A DNA stretch of 42,617 nucleotides. Origin: Diphasiastrum complanatum (taxonomy: Eukaryota; Streptophyta; Lycopodiopsida; Lycopodiales; Lycopodiaceae). The DNA is taken from positions 1-42,617 of the forward strand of contig MU835000.1 of the NCBI GenBank assembly GCA_029204225.1, read 5' to 3'. The position numbers were made by a program, and so were the translations under genes. Below are positions 1 to 10,587 of this stretch, one piece after another (position 1 is the stretch's first letter; each line of letters starts with the position of its first letter). The notes below the pieces were generated by a model. The model ran no database searches, was not told the DNA's origin, and worked only from the letters and a program-made list of their open reading frames with translations.

Positions 1-2137
1 AACGAAGGTCTATCTTGGAAAAGATTTTAGAGGTATCGAGCTGGTCAAAGAGGTCATCCATGTGTCGAATAGGGTACTGATTACGAATAGTCAACTTATT
101 TAAAGCACAGTAATCAATACAAAGGCGTTTGGTACCATCTTTCTTATTAATAAGGAGAACAGGAGCACCAAAAGGGCTGTGACTAGGAACAATGAGACCC
201 TGATCTAACAAGGCAGTAATATGGAGCTCAAGCTCATCACGCTCAGATCGAGACATACGATAAGGGGGACGGGAGGGAGGAGCAGAACCAGGACGCAAAT
301 CAATATGATGGTTCACGTCACGTAATGGTGGTAGCGTCGTAGGTTCTGAAAAGACAAAAGCATACAGATGTAATAAGTCAGAAATCACTTGAGGAACAGC
401 TGCTGGTGTAGAAACTGGAGGAACTGGTATTGCCCGCTGAACACATAATAAGGCAGCACAATGAGCCTTCGGCAGGCTGCGAATAAACTGCTTCCCAGTA
501 ATCAACTGGAAGTCTCCCTGAGAATCATTGCCCACCAGTGAGTGTGTAACTGCATCATGTACAAATGTCAATGTCTGCTGTGTCAAGTCCAGTGTAACGG
601 CTCCAAGAGATGCAAACCAATCAGCACCAAGGATAAGATCATAACGCTCCATAGGGATAATGTAAAGATCTGCCTGTCCAGAGAAATCTCCAATGCGGTA
701 TGGTAAACGCTGAAACATCTGAGAACTAGGAAAAGAATGAGAACTGGCAACCTCAACTGTGAGAGGCTGGGAAGCAGGAACAGGTGAAGCACGGATCCGA
801 CTAGTGATATAACTGCTAATAAAAGAATGAGTGCTACCAGTATCAACTAAAGCAATATACTCTCGACCTGTAATACGCACACGTAACCGAATGGAGCGAG
901 GACCAGGACGCCTTGTCCAAGTAGCATAGGCAAGCTGAGCATGGCAAGTAGCAGGAAGTAAATCAAGGGAAGGCTCAGAGGATAAGTCAGGCTCATCAGA
1001 AATATGAATGTAGATATCGGAATCATCTGGAGTAGTGCCCTCATGGTAAAAAACAGCAGTAGTAGTAGGGAGAGGCTGGCGGCAATCACGGGCAAGATGA
1101 TCAGGACTCTTACAACGAAAGCAAAGTCGCTTCTGCTGAAGATCAGCGAACTCTGCAGACGTGTAACGTCGGACAAAGGCAGGTCGAGGAGTCGGAGGAT
1201 GAGGAGGCGAAGGGGCAATGGAGAGAGCTGGAACAGAAGGGGCCGGTGTAGGGGTGAACGTAGCGGGAAAAGATGAAGCAGAAGGACGGGGTTGGGAGAA
1301 GCGGGAAGGAAGGGTGTCAGAGTACTTATGCTGTAAAGTACTGGCAAGAGACATCGCCTCAACAAGTGTGGTAGGACGGAAGGAAGAAACATCATAACGT
1401 AAAGCACCACGAAGCCCAGCAATGTAACGAGAAATAAGCTCAGTGGGCTGTAGATCTGTGAAAAGATAAGAAAGCTCCATAAACTGATCTGTATAAGAAG
1501 CAAGATCACTGGTCTGAGTGAGACTACGGAATGTATCACGTTGGCGGTCAAGCCACTGAGGATCAATCATAGCATGGTGGAGGTCACGGCGAAAAGTATG
1601 CCATACATGGAGCCCTTCCCGATCAGGATCAACTCTATAAGCTCGCCACCACGTGGCGGCACGTCCATCTAAATGTAAAGCAGCCAACTGGATCTTCTGA
1701 GGATCAGTCTTGGGGTAAATCTGAAAATATGTGTCAAGCTTAGCAAACCAATTCTCTAATAAGTTCCCGTCGGAGGAACCGGAATAGGTAGCAAGTTGTA
1801 CCCTATCACGAAAGTCTCGAGCAAAGTGTGGCTCAGGAAGGGGGGGACGAGGAAAGAAACCAGGAGGTGGGTTAGATGGAATGAACGGTCCACCACCAGG
1901 CTGACTAGCAGAAGAAGATGGAAATCCCAATGGAGGGGGAGTCCCAAATGTAGGAAAAATAGGAGCTTTACCAGGACCATGAGGCTGTAAAGAATCAATC
2001 TGTGACTGCATAGTAGCAAAGCCGGTCATAACTGAATCGAAGCGAAGAACGAGGCCAGAAAGGGTCTCATCCATGCGACGAAACTGATTGGATAAGGTTT
2101 CCTGAGTAGTCTCACTCGGCGTAGGTGAATGTGCCAT
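1..2137 (-). CDS. Ty3/gypsy gag-protease-reverse transcriptase, intact frame, 3' end beyond window
   Basis: Read from ATG at 2137 down to base 1, one frame stays open for about 712 codons. It encodes the capsid and the start of the polyprotein of a gypsy LTR retrotransposon. Residues 1-110 are a Pro/Gly-rich N-terminus; about 110-290 is a retrotransposon gag domain (motifs [16 protein letters not shown] and AATWWRAY). A CCHC zinc knuckle, [14 protein letters not shown], lies near nucleotides 1080-1125. An aspartic protease with DTGSTHSF is near 820-850 and ILGADW is near 625. The RT N-terminal part has [14 protein letters not shown] and [15 protein letters not shown] at 50-165. The last motif has Cys where most relatives have Arg. 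RT catalytic, RNase H and integrase parts lie off the left edge. No stop or frameshift was found, unlike every other element here, which suggests a recent insertion. It runs in the same direction as the split thiouridylase gene. Confidence 0.93.
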   Translation of the reverse strand, partial: MAHSPTPSETTQETLSNQFRRMDETLSGLVLRFDSVMTGFATMQSQIDSLQPHGPGKAPIFPTFGTPPPLGFPSSSASQPGGGPFIPSNPPPGFFPRPPLPEPHFARDFRDRVQLATYSGSSDGNLLENWFAKLDTYFQIYPKTDPQKIQLAALHLDGRAATWWRAYRVDPDREGLHVWHTFRRDLHHAMIDPQWLDRQRDTFRSLTQTSDLASYTDQFMELSYLFTDLQPTELISRYIAGLRGALRYDVSSFRPTTLVEAMSLASTLQHKYSDTLPSRFSQPRPSASSFPATFTPTPAPSVPALSIAPSPPHPPTPRPAFVRRYTSAEFADLQQKRLCFRCKSPDHLARDCRQPLPTTTAVFYHEGTTPDDSDIYIHISDEPDLSSEPSLDLLPATCHAQLAYATWTRRPGPRSIRLRVRITGREYIALVDTGSTHSFISSYITSRIRASPVPASQPLTVEVASSHSFPSSQMFQRLPYRIGDFSGQADLYIIPMERYDLILGADWFASLGAVTLDLTQQTLTFVHDAVTHSLVGNDSQGDFQLITGKQFIRSLPKAHCAALLCVQRAIPVPPVSTPAAVPQVISDLLHLYAFVFSEPTTLPPLRDVNHHIDLRPGSAPPSRPPYRMSRSERDELELHITALLDQGLIVPSHSPFGAPVLLINKKDGTKRLCIDYCALNKLTIRNQYPIRHMDDLFDQLDTSKIFSKIDLR

Positions 2138-2790
2138 AATGATAGTGGAAGGAATAGACGAAAACTTGAGGGAGCGGACTCTTGTCGTCACCCCAAATTA
2201 GCCTATTACAACCAATATTATCACAACTGAAAAAAAAAACAGACAGCAATGAACAATGGAGAAGCTGTAAAAATGCGCTGGACAGCCAGGGATACAATGT
2301 GAATTTGAAAGAGTAAACGGAGTTAGAATTCCTGAAAATGTGGTGGAAAATGAGCGCGCGACAGCCTTTTGATAAGCTGAATTGGAGAAAAAAAAAGGCA
2401 AAAGTGACAAGTTGGGAGTGCTGAGGCAGCGATTTACAGGTTGAAGAATTTTAGCTATTTGGAATAGCAAATGATGTCGGAATTGGGTAGTTTTTGGATG
2501 AGGATGGGCGCTGGACAGTCAGGGAACTAGCTATGGAAGATGGCTGCAAACTGGAAAAATATCAGACGAAAGTGATAGGTCGGAAGGCAGGGACAGTGAT
2601 GGAAAGGAAGAGGAGGAGCGCTGGGCAGCAAAGAAAAGAGGGGACAAAACAGGGGGAACGCTGGGCAGGAAGGAGTGGAAGGAGCAGCGATGGAACAGGG
2701 CTGTCAAAACGGTAATGGAGCTGTAGGAACAGCGATGGAGGAGCAAGGCAAGGCAGCAAAGAAAAAATTCCAGATTGTGCTCAGAAAAGT
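2138..2790 (-). other. untranslated leader of the minus-strand gypsy element
   Basis: This stretch lies between the primer-binding site and the gag start and holds no credible gene. It carries four degenerate copies of a GCGCTGG(A/G)CAG motif on the plus strand, at 2275, 2508, 2618 and about 2659. The first two are near-identical over 17 bases. Short reading frames here do not resemble known proteins. A leader of about 650 bp fits plant gypsy elements, where it carries packaging signals, but no such signal can be pinpointed. Confidence 0.7.
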
Positions 2791-2802
2791 GCTCTGATAA
2801 CA
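2791..2802 (-). other. primer-binding site (initiator tRNA-Met type)
   Basis: On the minus strand the sequence reads TGTTATCAGAGC. This is one base from the common plant site TGGTATCAGAGC that pairs with the 3' end of initiator tRNA-Met. It lies between the LTR and the gag leader, where minus-strand DNA synthesis would be primed. Confidence 0.8.
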
Positions 2803-3190
2803 AGTTACGAATAGAGCCACAGCTGATCTAGAATTAAGCTATGAAAGCATCACATAAGCAAGACTTAACCCTAGAAAGCAGGAAAGAGAGAGATTAAGGA
2901 GGCTAAAAAGAGAGATCAATATCATCAGCTGAATGACAAATGACACAGTTTCCCTACTTATAGCCAAGAGGAAGCCCTAAAAGGAAGCTTCCAGTGGCTA
3001 GGGCCCAACTGGGAGGGATAATAGTGCGCCCTCCAAGAAGGCCCCCACTCTCCAGTAATATGTCCAAATGGCCTAATAATGAATAATAAGGCCAAAGGCC
3101 AACCATATAGTCTGAATGTCACTAATGAATAAAAAAGGGCCCAAGGCCTGCTTATGCATAAAGTAAAGTAACTGTAAATGTAAATGGACG
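2803..3190 (-). mobile_element. 5' LTR of the minus-strand gypsy element (outer edge approximate)
   Basis: The inner edge is set by the primer-binding site. The outer edge is where homology to the neighbouring gypsy pol begins, around 3185-3210. On the minus strand a TATA box (TATAAGTA, 2955-2962) sits about 150 bases from the inner edge, followed by a pyrimidine-rich stretch, as expected for the U3-R-U5 order. Canonical TG...CA ends were not found, so the exact boundary is uncertain. The partner 3' LTR and target-site duplication would be left of the window. Confidence 0.65.
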
Positions 3191-4503
3191 CGGCGAATGT
3201 TATGAGCCGAGTCCATAACTCTTGGACTGAAGAGTTGAATAAGAGTTTTGAGAACCTCAAATACTGTGTAACTACAGCACCTATTTTATACATAGTGGAT
3301 CCTAACAAGCCGTATGTACTTGAAACGGATGCCAGTGACTATGCTATAGGCGCAGTCCTATATCAGGATGGTAGACCGGTAGCTTTTGAAAGCAAGAAGT
3401 TGGACCCTGCTCAAAGGCGGTATTCCACCTATGACAAGGAACTTTTAACTGTTATTCATGCCCTGAAAGTTTGGAGACATTATTTGTATGGCTCCCAGTT
3501 TACTATAGTTACTCACCATCAAGCCTTAAAGTATATTAACGATGCGGTCGACCTTAGGGGTCGTAAGGCCAGATGGTCAGAGATGCTCCAAGAATTTCAT
3601 TATGACATTGAGTACCGGAAGGGTACTTCTAATAGTGTCGCGGATGCCTTAAGCCAGATTGGAGAGGTTAATCAGTTAAGCCTTTCTGAGATCCAATCTG
3701 AGTTGTATCTGTCCTTAAGAGATTTGTGTAAGACCGATAGGTACTTCGGTGGTATTTGGCTAGACATCCTGGCAGGTTCTTCTACATCTAGTGATGAGCT
3801 TGGAATGCACGATTCCAAGATTTCTCCTCAGGATAAGATACAGAGAGACTATTCCATTAGGAATGGGTTACTTTTCTGGAATGGAAAAGTTTGTGTGCCA
3901 GAAAATGATGATATAAGGGCCCAAATCCTGCAAGAATGTCATGACAGCCCGTGTGCAGGGCACCCTGGCGCTCAAAGGACGCTTGACTTAGTAAAAAAGA
4001 TCTTATATTGGCCAAACTTAAAAAGTCAAGTGGAGGCATATGTTTGCAAGTGTGCAAAATGCCAGGTTAATAAAGCCGAAAGACTTAAGGCAGCTGGTTT
4101 GTTAATGTCCTTGGAAATTCCCGAAAGAAAGTGGGAAAGCCTTTCCATGGACTTTGTGGTTGGGCTACCTCGAACGGGGAAGCAAAATGATGCCATTTGG
4201 GTAATAGTTGACAGGTTAACTAGAATGACGCAGTTCATACCAACAAAGCAAATTGTCAAAGCTTCTGAACTTGCTCAGCTTTTCGTGGAAAAGTTGTTCA
4301 AGTTGTTTGGTTTGTCGAATGACATTGTTAGTGATCGAGATCCAAAGTTCATTGGCAAATTCTGGCAAGCGGTCTTTGAGAAATTAGAGACCACTTTAAG
4401 TTTGGGGTCGTCAGATCATCCTGAATCGGATGGTCAGACAGAGAGGACAAACTATCGGGATGGTAAGCCTCGGTACATTGATCCTCCAAATCCCGATAAA
4501 TAG
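3184..4503 (+). pseudogene. Ty3/gypsy pol remnant: RT end, RNase H, integrase
   Basis: An open frame of 439 codons encodes the middle of a gypsy polyprotein. RT end and RNase H lie at residues about 10-150: ETDASDYAIGAVLY, then FESKKLDPAQRRYSTYDKEL. The integrase HHCC zinc-binding region is at about 255-300 (HDSPCAGHPG, then CKCAKCQ). The integrase core has the first Asp in SMDFVVGLP, the second in IVSDRDPKF, and the Glu in DGQTERTN. Homology stops right after DGQTERTN. The last 18 or so residues are unrelated and come from the sequence joining it to the next remnant. The N-terminal end is cut by the minus-strand LTR, so this is a fragment that probably hosted the insertion. Its frame is still open, so the decay is moderate. 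Confidence 0.9.
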
Positions 4504-5450
4504 GGAGTAAGTCCCCTTGGACTAGGTAGCGGTTTGAGGGCTCTTTCTAGAGCATTGCGGTTGAATTTGTGGAACTGCAATGGTATTCACTCTTCAGCTC
4601 ATTTGCTCATCCCCATTCTGCTTTATGCTGATGACATGGTTCTGCTTTCTCCCTCACCAGAAGGGTTGCAGTGTCACTTACAGGTCTTACATCGGTTTTG
4701 TGTTGATTGGCGTCTCTCTGTTAACTTTAAAAAGACGAAGATCATGATTTTCAATACCAATCAACAAAGCCTTCACAATCATCAATTCTTCTATGACGAC
4801 CAGGAAGTTGACATTGTTGCCTCTTATACTTACTTGGGAATCTGTTTACTGCGCCCCTTCTTGGTTTCCGCCAAGCTGCATTTGTGCACATTTCCTCCGG
4901 TCTTTCAACATTGGTCCAGTTCGAGCGTGGTTGTACAATGAATCATATTTTTGATCCCGCTACTAGATGCCAGTTGTTTCACACACGGGTGGTTCCAGCA
5001 GTGATGTATGCCTCCGAGATCTAGTTGCCAAGACTTTCTCTCCGGGACTAGGCAGGCATTTCCCGCAATCACACCACTATGTTGGGTCGCATGGTACGTG
5101 CCAAGACTACCACCCCTCATGATATCCTATGTGCTGAGTTTGCTACTCCTCCGGTCATCCTTGAGGGCTTTTTCCGCCTTATTCTTTTTCTTCAGCGACT
5201 TCAAGAGATTCGTGCATCTCACCCGTATAGATACATAGTTGTTGCGGTTATTTCTTCACATGTCCTAGCTGATTCCCATGCCAAGCTATCCTGGTACCAG
5301 CAGGCGCTTGATCTCTTGTGACATCTGGGCATCTCTATCATGGATCTTCCTTGTGGTACGCATTCATATATACGAGGCTATTTATTCCGTCGATATATGC
5401 AGCGGACTTGGAGCTCCCTCCCACCTTCCCGCATTCGACTGAGCTATAAA
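4504..5450 (+). pseudogene. non-LTR (LINE) reverse transcriptase C-terminal remnant
   Basis: The frame starting near 4519 encodes ILLYADDMVLLSPSPEGLQ, the YADD active-site box of LINE-type reverse transcriptase. It is followed by a thumb-like segment ending in ASYTYLGICL near 4850. Homology then continues through frameshifts and a stop: LFHTRVVPAVMYASEI at 4975-5025, LGRMVRAKTTTPHDILCAEF at 5080-5140 and SWYQQALDLL at 5290-5320. The endonuclease half is absent here. No clear poly-A tail or target-site duplication was seen at the 3' end. It lies within intron 3 of the thiouridylase gene, in antisense orientation. Confidence 0.82.
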
Positions 5451-5857
5451 AAAATGCAAGCTATCCTTGACTAAGTCAGAGATTGGCCAATCAAAAAAAA
5501 CCACAATTCAAAACAAAAAGGGGCTTTGGTTTGTGTCTTTTGAGCTTATTTTCCAATGCAAGCTATGGTGAATCCTTTTACTTTACTTATGTTAGCTCAA
5601 TAGCTCCTCTCCTATTGTACCTTTATGCTCGATAAACATGTGTTACGATGCTTCTTTTTTCTTTTTTTCTTGGAAACTAAAAATGAATTAATAAGGAAGG
5701 TTAACTGAAAAAAAAAATTTACTTTCTAGCAAAAATAAAGCCAATTCAAATCAAATTTTGTGAAGCTACTGGAACATAATACAAAGAAACACTGTCACAA
5801 CTTAAAGTGCTCATAAAGTAAAACAACAATCAGTATATTATATATCTTGGCAGTTAC
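5451..5857. other. intron 3 sequence without recognised features
   Basis: AT-rich sequence between the LINE remnant and the splice donor of exon 3 (GT at 5856-5857, minus strand). It has short A and T runs near 5495, 5650 and 5708. No exon-like or transposon-like coding was seen. Confidence 0.6.
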
Positions 5858-5911
5858 CACTTTATTCCAGTACTCGTCTGTAAGATGCACGACCTTCAAT
5901 TCAACCTCAAC
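5858..5911 (-). CDS. tRNA 2-thiouridylase (MnmA/TRMU type), exon 3
   Basis: The 54 bases encode VEVELKVVHLTDEYWNKV, 18 codons in phase 0. This matches the plant MnmA segment following the N-terminal PP-loop domain, where VVHLTDEYW is strongly conserved. The acceptor is TTTCCAG at 5912-5918 and the donor is GTAACT starting at 5857. The next exon, expected to hold the conserved RTPNPDVLCN region with the first catalytic Cys, was not found in 1-5857. It may lie beyond the left edge after a transposon-filled intron, or the gene may be truncated here. Confidence 0.85.
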
Positions 5912-6672
5912 CTGGAAAAAGCAGGAAGACTTGCCATATTATCAGCAGCATTCATCTAAGAAACCATTTACAATCGTTTTAGCATAGTTTAGAATTCATG
6001 GTAGAATCATACGATAGACATGGTCATCTAGCTCCATTATGTTTTCTATCAGAACAAATTTAATCACACAAAATACCGTGATGCAGTCACCATCAACATT
6101 CTTGATACACTTACCATTCATAGCAACAGTTAGTCACTATCTCATACTTAAAAGAATATTTCAAAGATCTTTTTTGAGATTCTGAAAGGAAGAACATTTC
6201 TAAGGTCTTCTCTTCAAGAATATGATTTCATATATGACGTGTCAATAGTGGAATGATATCAACCTCTTTCATTCAAGAACCAATACATAAATTGGAAAAT
6301 GTACACACAAAAGTACATGTAGAACCAGTTATGTAGAGGCGTTTGTTAGTAGTTACTTCATCTCTCTCTTATTCTGATTCTCATCGTACTCTGTTGTGCT
6401 ATTCTTATGGATGCATTGTGAGTGCTCTCTCTCCCTTCTCTCTGAAGTCGTGAATGAATGTTGCATGCTTTGCTTGCATAATATCCAGCTCAATCTGGAG
6501 TTCAGGGACATTCTCAATGCAATGTGCTCTAAGACAGACAGATATCGAAATTCCTTATTGAAGTGCTAATGTCTAACCTTTAAGAGCAAGAAAACAAAGT
6601 TTGCGATCTGAACATACCAAATTTACTGTATCATATAGCAAGGCAATAGTAACAATCAAGATAACAAAAAAC
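5912..6672 (-). other. intron 2 of the thiouridylase gene
   Basis: A 761 bp GT-AG intron in phase 0. It starts with GTTTTTTG after exon 2 and ends with TTTCCAG before exon 3. It contains no recognised transposon, which makes it the only ordinary-sized intron visible in this gene. Confidence 0.8.
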
Positions 6673-6747
6673 CTGGTCACAAACTTCTTGAGCATACTTC
6701 AAATCTTCCTCCCATGGGCAACTAGACCAGAAATTTTCAAAGTTATC
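6673..6747 (-). CDS. tRNA 2-thiouridylase (MnmA/TRMU type), exon 2
   Basis: The 75 bases encode 25 residues: DNFENFWSSCPWEED, then LKYAQEVCDQ. This directly continues exon 1, which ends in KIWFQ. In plant MnmA proteins the two blocks are contiguous, so no exon is missing between them. The acceptor AG lies at 6748-6749 and the donor GT at 6671-6672; both junctions are phase 0. The CPWEEDL(K/R)YA block is characteristic of plant and bacterial-type MnmA. The exon stands alone in noncoding DNA and is easy to miss because it is short. Confidence 0.9.
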
Positions 6748-7574
6748 CTGCATGTCAAAGATGAGCTAATCAGTGTCACTTCATCAACCACAAGCATGCC
6801 TCTCGCATGCAATAACATCAAAAAGCCAAAAATTACACGGTTTCCAAATTTGGAAATACTTCAAGTAAGATCCATCCATGGAAAGCTGCAATATCTAACA
6901 GGTTGTTTAGCATGCAATGAAAAGGTTCAGCTCAATACAAGTATATATGCTGATGTGCCATTCTTAATTTGTAGCACCATTTTGGAGAATACCCTTGAGA
7001 GCAATAAAATATCTTGGTAACAATTTTGTTACAGTTAACGACAGAATTATCTTAACATTGTCTATTTATACTATCAACAGCAAATACGATATTGTTCAGT
7101 TAACAATGTTGCAAATTATTTTTGCAATGCACAGATAACTTATCCTACTCGTAAGGAAAATCTAAAGAAAATAATTGTCATAATGCTACTTGTAACCATC
7201 AAAACAATAAATTGTAGCAAAACCACTAGTCAAATACGTTGTCACATCATAACTACCATCAAGGGATTTAAGTTGGAGGTGTCCTTTGATCATGTTCATA
7301 TCCTTTGATATTGCCATTCAAGAAAGAAAAGGCGCCCAATACTTCTTGGTCCTACTTAACATAGTAGAGCTTTGTTTACTCTTTGAGGAAATTTCATCTT
7401 GCACAACGTATGTACTTATGCACCTAAATGCCGCCCACATGTTCCTATTCTTTTGTTAGTACCTAGAGACCTCCGTGAGACATGTGACTTGTCATGAAGA
7501 CTTGTAATGGTTGATATAAAAAATCCTTTTCTATCACAGCATGAACTTGGATAGTGAAGATTCATTTGAAAATC

Positions 7575-7975
7575 AGCCCTGGTATAGTCAAATGTAAAGA
7601 AGAAGGAAATGTCATATTGATGGGAGATTTCAATGAAAGGATCAAAAATGCCCAGCCAGTCTTCTACAAAGGTAGTGACAATCCTCTTTGGTTGGAGGAG
7701 ATACCTACATAAAGTTTGGACATTCAAAGAGACTATGAATTCCGACAATGCTACTACATATTTTGGCAAGAAAGCAGTCAATCTTTGTGGTACTCATGCG
7801 TTGATTATTTGCAATGGCTGCATAGTTGATCAGCGCCAGATGGCTTGACATGCTAGTCCACCAAAGGCAATACTGTCGTCAACTATGTCTTAATTTCACT
7901 TGAAATAGTTGGGCTGATTGAAGACATAGAAATTGGACCTCTCCTTCTAAAATTGGATGATCACAACTGGGAGCT
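7575..7975 (+). pseudogene. LINE apurinic-type endonuclease remnant
   Basis: Translated pieces match the endonuclease/exonuclease/phosphatase domain at the N-terminus of LINE ORF2. GNVILMGDFNERIKN is at about 7600-7650, with the catalytic GDFN. YFGKKAVNLCGTHALIICNG is at about 7755-7820. VVNYVLIS and IEIGPLLLKLDDHN follow at about 7880-7968, where DDH replaces the usual SDH metal-binding ending. Stops and frameshifts separate the pieces, so it is dead. It could be the 5' half of the same LINE family as the RT remnant at 4.5-5.45 kb, but the two are separated by exons and need not be one insertion. Confidence 0.75.
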
Positions 7976-8499
7976 CTTAAGTGATGAAATCACAACTATT
8001 TTTGGTTCCTTGTCTGTTCCAAGATTGATAGTGGTAAATGGTTCGCAAGCAAATGGAAAGGATCACGTTGTGCTTAACATGTAAAAATTTTGTAGGCCAT
8101 TGAGTTTTGTCCTTATATGGATATTAACAAAAAAAGTGGGGAGAACATTATCTAGATTCACCTCTCCCCAAGGTACAAAATCTGAGAAGAGACTTTGAAC
8201 ATGCATGTCCTCTTCCAAAGGACCATTAAACGTAGAAAATACCATTCGTTCAACTGTCTCAATCCCAATAAGTCAAACAATCAATTGAAAATGGTGATTT
8301 TGAAGAGGCTTTTTTTTTATTCTGGTGTTGAATGGTTAGAATATCAGTGGCCTAATTATGAACTGCATATGCTACATAGCCATGGGGATATACTCCTTGT
8401 TCAAGAGGCAGCTTCATAACAATCACTTTCAATAAGAACTGAGTATTTTGGATGTTCACCAAAAACTCTCCCAAGCTATCCAGTAGATAATAGAATGCA

Positions 8500-8773
8500 C
8501 AAAGGGCACCTCCGGGCCACGCGTAGGATCCCATCCCCACTACCTAGCCACCTACCTTCCCTTTCACCGAAAAGGCTGGTACCAAGGGACAAGGGGGGTG
8601 CCACAAGCTCCAACACACCCACTGTGCACACTGTGTGTAGCTTGCAATTAGGTCCAATAAAAAACCCTACTCAAGCAAGCACAATGAAAAGTTTGAAGAA
8701 ATGTATTTGACATAGTGCCAGATACCATTGATGCTTAACATTTAGGGGTAACAATTAAACAAAACTTCCAACA
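8500..8773 (-). mobile_element. candidate 3' LTR edge of a minus-strand copia-like element
   Basis: On the minus strand a purine-rich stretch (AAGGTGGAG, within 8774-8788) is followed immediately by TGTTGGAAGTTTTG starting at 8773. That is the usual polypurine-tract/LTR junction of plant copia elements. No matching second LTR and no pol remnant above it were found. The lower boundary is a guess. Confidence 0.35.
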
Positions 8774-8785
8774 CTCCACCTTAAT

Positions 8786-9144
8786 TTTTACATTGTTAAT
8801 AACATCTATGACTAGGGGCCTATTTTTGGTAATGATAGTCTAAGTTAGAGTTTTGACTGTATTCAATAGTATATGTGCATGAATATATGCACTATTTTGG
8901 TAGTGATAGCTATTTAGGATGAATACCAAATTAAAAAACTTTTATTAAACAATTGCTTTATCATATATAAACATAGGTCTCTCTAGCAAAATCTATACAT
9001 TGGAGCATGTCCTACCACACTTGTATGGGACATAGTTGGAGTTCATCTCATCAATTGTGTTCTCTTCCATGTATTTGGCTATTGTTTCGCTACAATAGGA
9101 ATTTTATTTTGGTTGCTTGTATGAACAAGCCAAGTTTTCTAACA
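8786..9144 (+). mobile_element. candidate LTR end with TATA box
   Basis: The sequence ends in CTAACA at 9144, directly before a perfect primer-binding site. A TATA box (TATATAAAC) lies near 8964, about 180 bases before the end, as expected for a promoter inside an LTR. The 5' edge could not be placed, and no second copy was found in the window. Confidence 0.5.
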
Positions 9145-9156
9145 TGGTATCAGAGC
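9145..9156 (+). other. primer-binding site (initiator tRNA-Met type)
   Basis: TGGTATCAGAGC, a perfect match to the plant initiator-tRNA-Met priming site, immediately after the CA end of the candidate LTR. Confidence 0.7.
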
Positions 9157-10157
9157 TTTGGTTAAAGATTCGAGAGAGCAAGGAGATACTCAATGAAAAG
9201 AATCAATCTACGATGGATTGATCTGGTCATCATCTTACAAGGAAGCGGGTGGTGTCCCTAAGGTGCCATAAAATTCGATTTTCTTCTACAAAGGTGGCAG
9301 CTTTGTGAGGAGGAGAACCAGTGCTGCAAGAAGAAGGGTTGTGCATCGTGAAAAGAGAGCACATGTATCTATTGTTGGAGAAGTAATGTAGAAACAACAA
9401 AAGAGGAAAAGATTCAGCCGTCAGATCCAGGTCGTTGTTGAAGAGGAGAAAGGTTAGTGCAGGTACATATCCATAGAAGAGGACCGCATCTACATAGAAC
9501 TTCAAGGCAGCTATAAAATTCATTGAAGAGAAGAAAGGCTCAGCGCAAGTCATACATCAGCTAGTAGAGAAAGTCAACTAGACTATCGTGGGAGCAAGAA
9601 AACTTGGAGAGCACATCTTCAAAGGAGACTGTTGTGGAGACTTGTTGAGTCAAATTTGTTGAAGAATAGTGCAGCGTGTTGCATGCAAAAGTTCGTTGGA
9701 GAGTAGTTGCTTCAGCTTGATTCATGGATATGATGCATACAGCGACAACAAGCTATTTTGTAGATCGAAGGAGTCTACATAACATTCAGGAGTTTGAGCG
9801 CACTAACTAATCGTTAGGGGAAAGTCAGCACACTTACGAAGGTGCAACTAGCGGATGTGAAGGTAGCCATCGTTGCTAGATTTTATTCATCAAGGCAGCC
9901 AGCACAAGATTTACATTAAAGCCACTGCACAGGTCAAGGAGCCAACAGGGCATGTCAAGGGGGTATTTTGGAAGGCTATGTGTCAAAAGCAGCTACGTCT
10001 ATTTATCAAATTTGTCCAACAACAAAGTCAACATTATAATCTGAAAAGCACTACTTGTGATTCGTGAAAACGAAAGGAACATCTACGAGCACAAGTAGAA
10101 GAGCATAGCTACCAGTCAACAATGTAGCTACCAGCGCAGGTTAGCGAGATAGCAAAA
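9157..10157 (+). other. noncoding interior of an LTR-element remnant
   Basis: About 1 kb follows the primer site and shows no gag or pol homology in any frame. A purine-rich GTCAAGGGGGT near 9955 could be a decayed polypurine tract, but no matching LTR follows it. It may be a non-autonomous element or a decayed one. It ends where the next LTR begins. Confidence 0.45.
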
Positions 10158-10573
10158 TGTTACAACACCGTAACCAAACCGAACCTAGCTGTTACGAGAC
10201 CATAATAGTACCGACATCTAGGTGCAAGTAAACACCAGAGGGCAGAGGACAGTGTGAGTCAGAGGCATGCATGCATACCGTGTAGTTGGTATGAGGGCTG
10301 GTAATGCCCATGCAGACACATGCATATGCATGCAAACACATGCGGACACATGCATGACAGTCAGGGGCCATGCAATCCTTCAGTGATGGACTGGGACCCC
10401 ACATGCAACAGTAATCTATGCATTCAGCATGAACAGTGGGTGTTGGCAATAACTACCACCTACCACTCCCATGCAAACTCACACTGGGCTAGGAGGGGCA
10501 TTCTATAAGAGAGTGCATTGGCTGGGTGGATCAGACTAGCTTTTCCTTTGACGTGGTTACGTTGTTCCTAACA
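10158..10573 (+). mobile_element. 5' LTR of a decayed plus-strand gypsy element
   Basis: A 416 bp segment begins TGTTACAACACC and ends TTCCTAACA, giving 5-base inverted ends TGTTA/TAACA. A TATA box (TATAAGAGA, near 10504) precedes the last 70 bases. It is followed at once by a primer-binding site and then by gag. The middle, 10260-10400, is rich in CATGCA and ACACATGC motifs. No 3' LTR partner was found downstream. Confidence 0.75.
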
Positions 10574-10574
10574 C

Positions 10575-10587
10575 TGGTATCAGAGCC
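10575..10587 (+). other. primer-binding site (initiator tRNA-Met type)
   Basis: TGGTATCAGAGCC, a perfect plant initiator-tRNA-Met priming site, one base after the LTR end. Confidence 0.85.

Noticed and set aside
847-1566. A 239-codon minus-strand frame rich in Leu/Ser, looking like a membrane protein
   Set aside because: It is a shifted frame over the gag-protease coding sequence, which has clear domain motifs in its own frame.
1796-2715. Plus-strand frames at 1796-1990 and 2494-2715 rich in Arg/Lys/Gly
   Set aside because: They are antisense to gag or lie in its leader, and the basic composition simply follows purine-rich sequence.
6601-7020. 139-codon plus-strand frame
   Set aside because: It is antisense to MnmA exon 2, shows no domain, and starts from a non-ATG codon.
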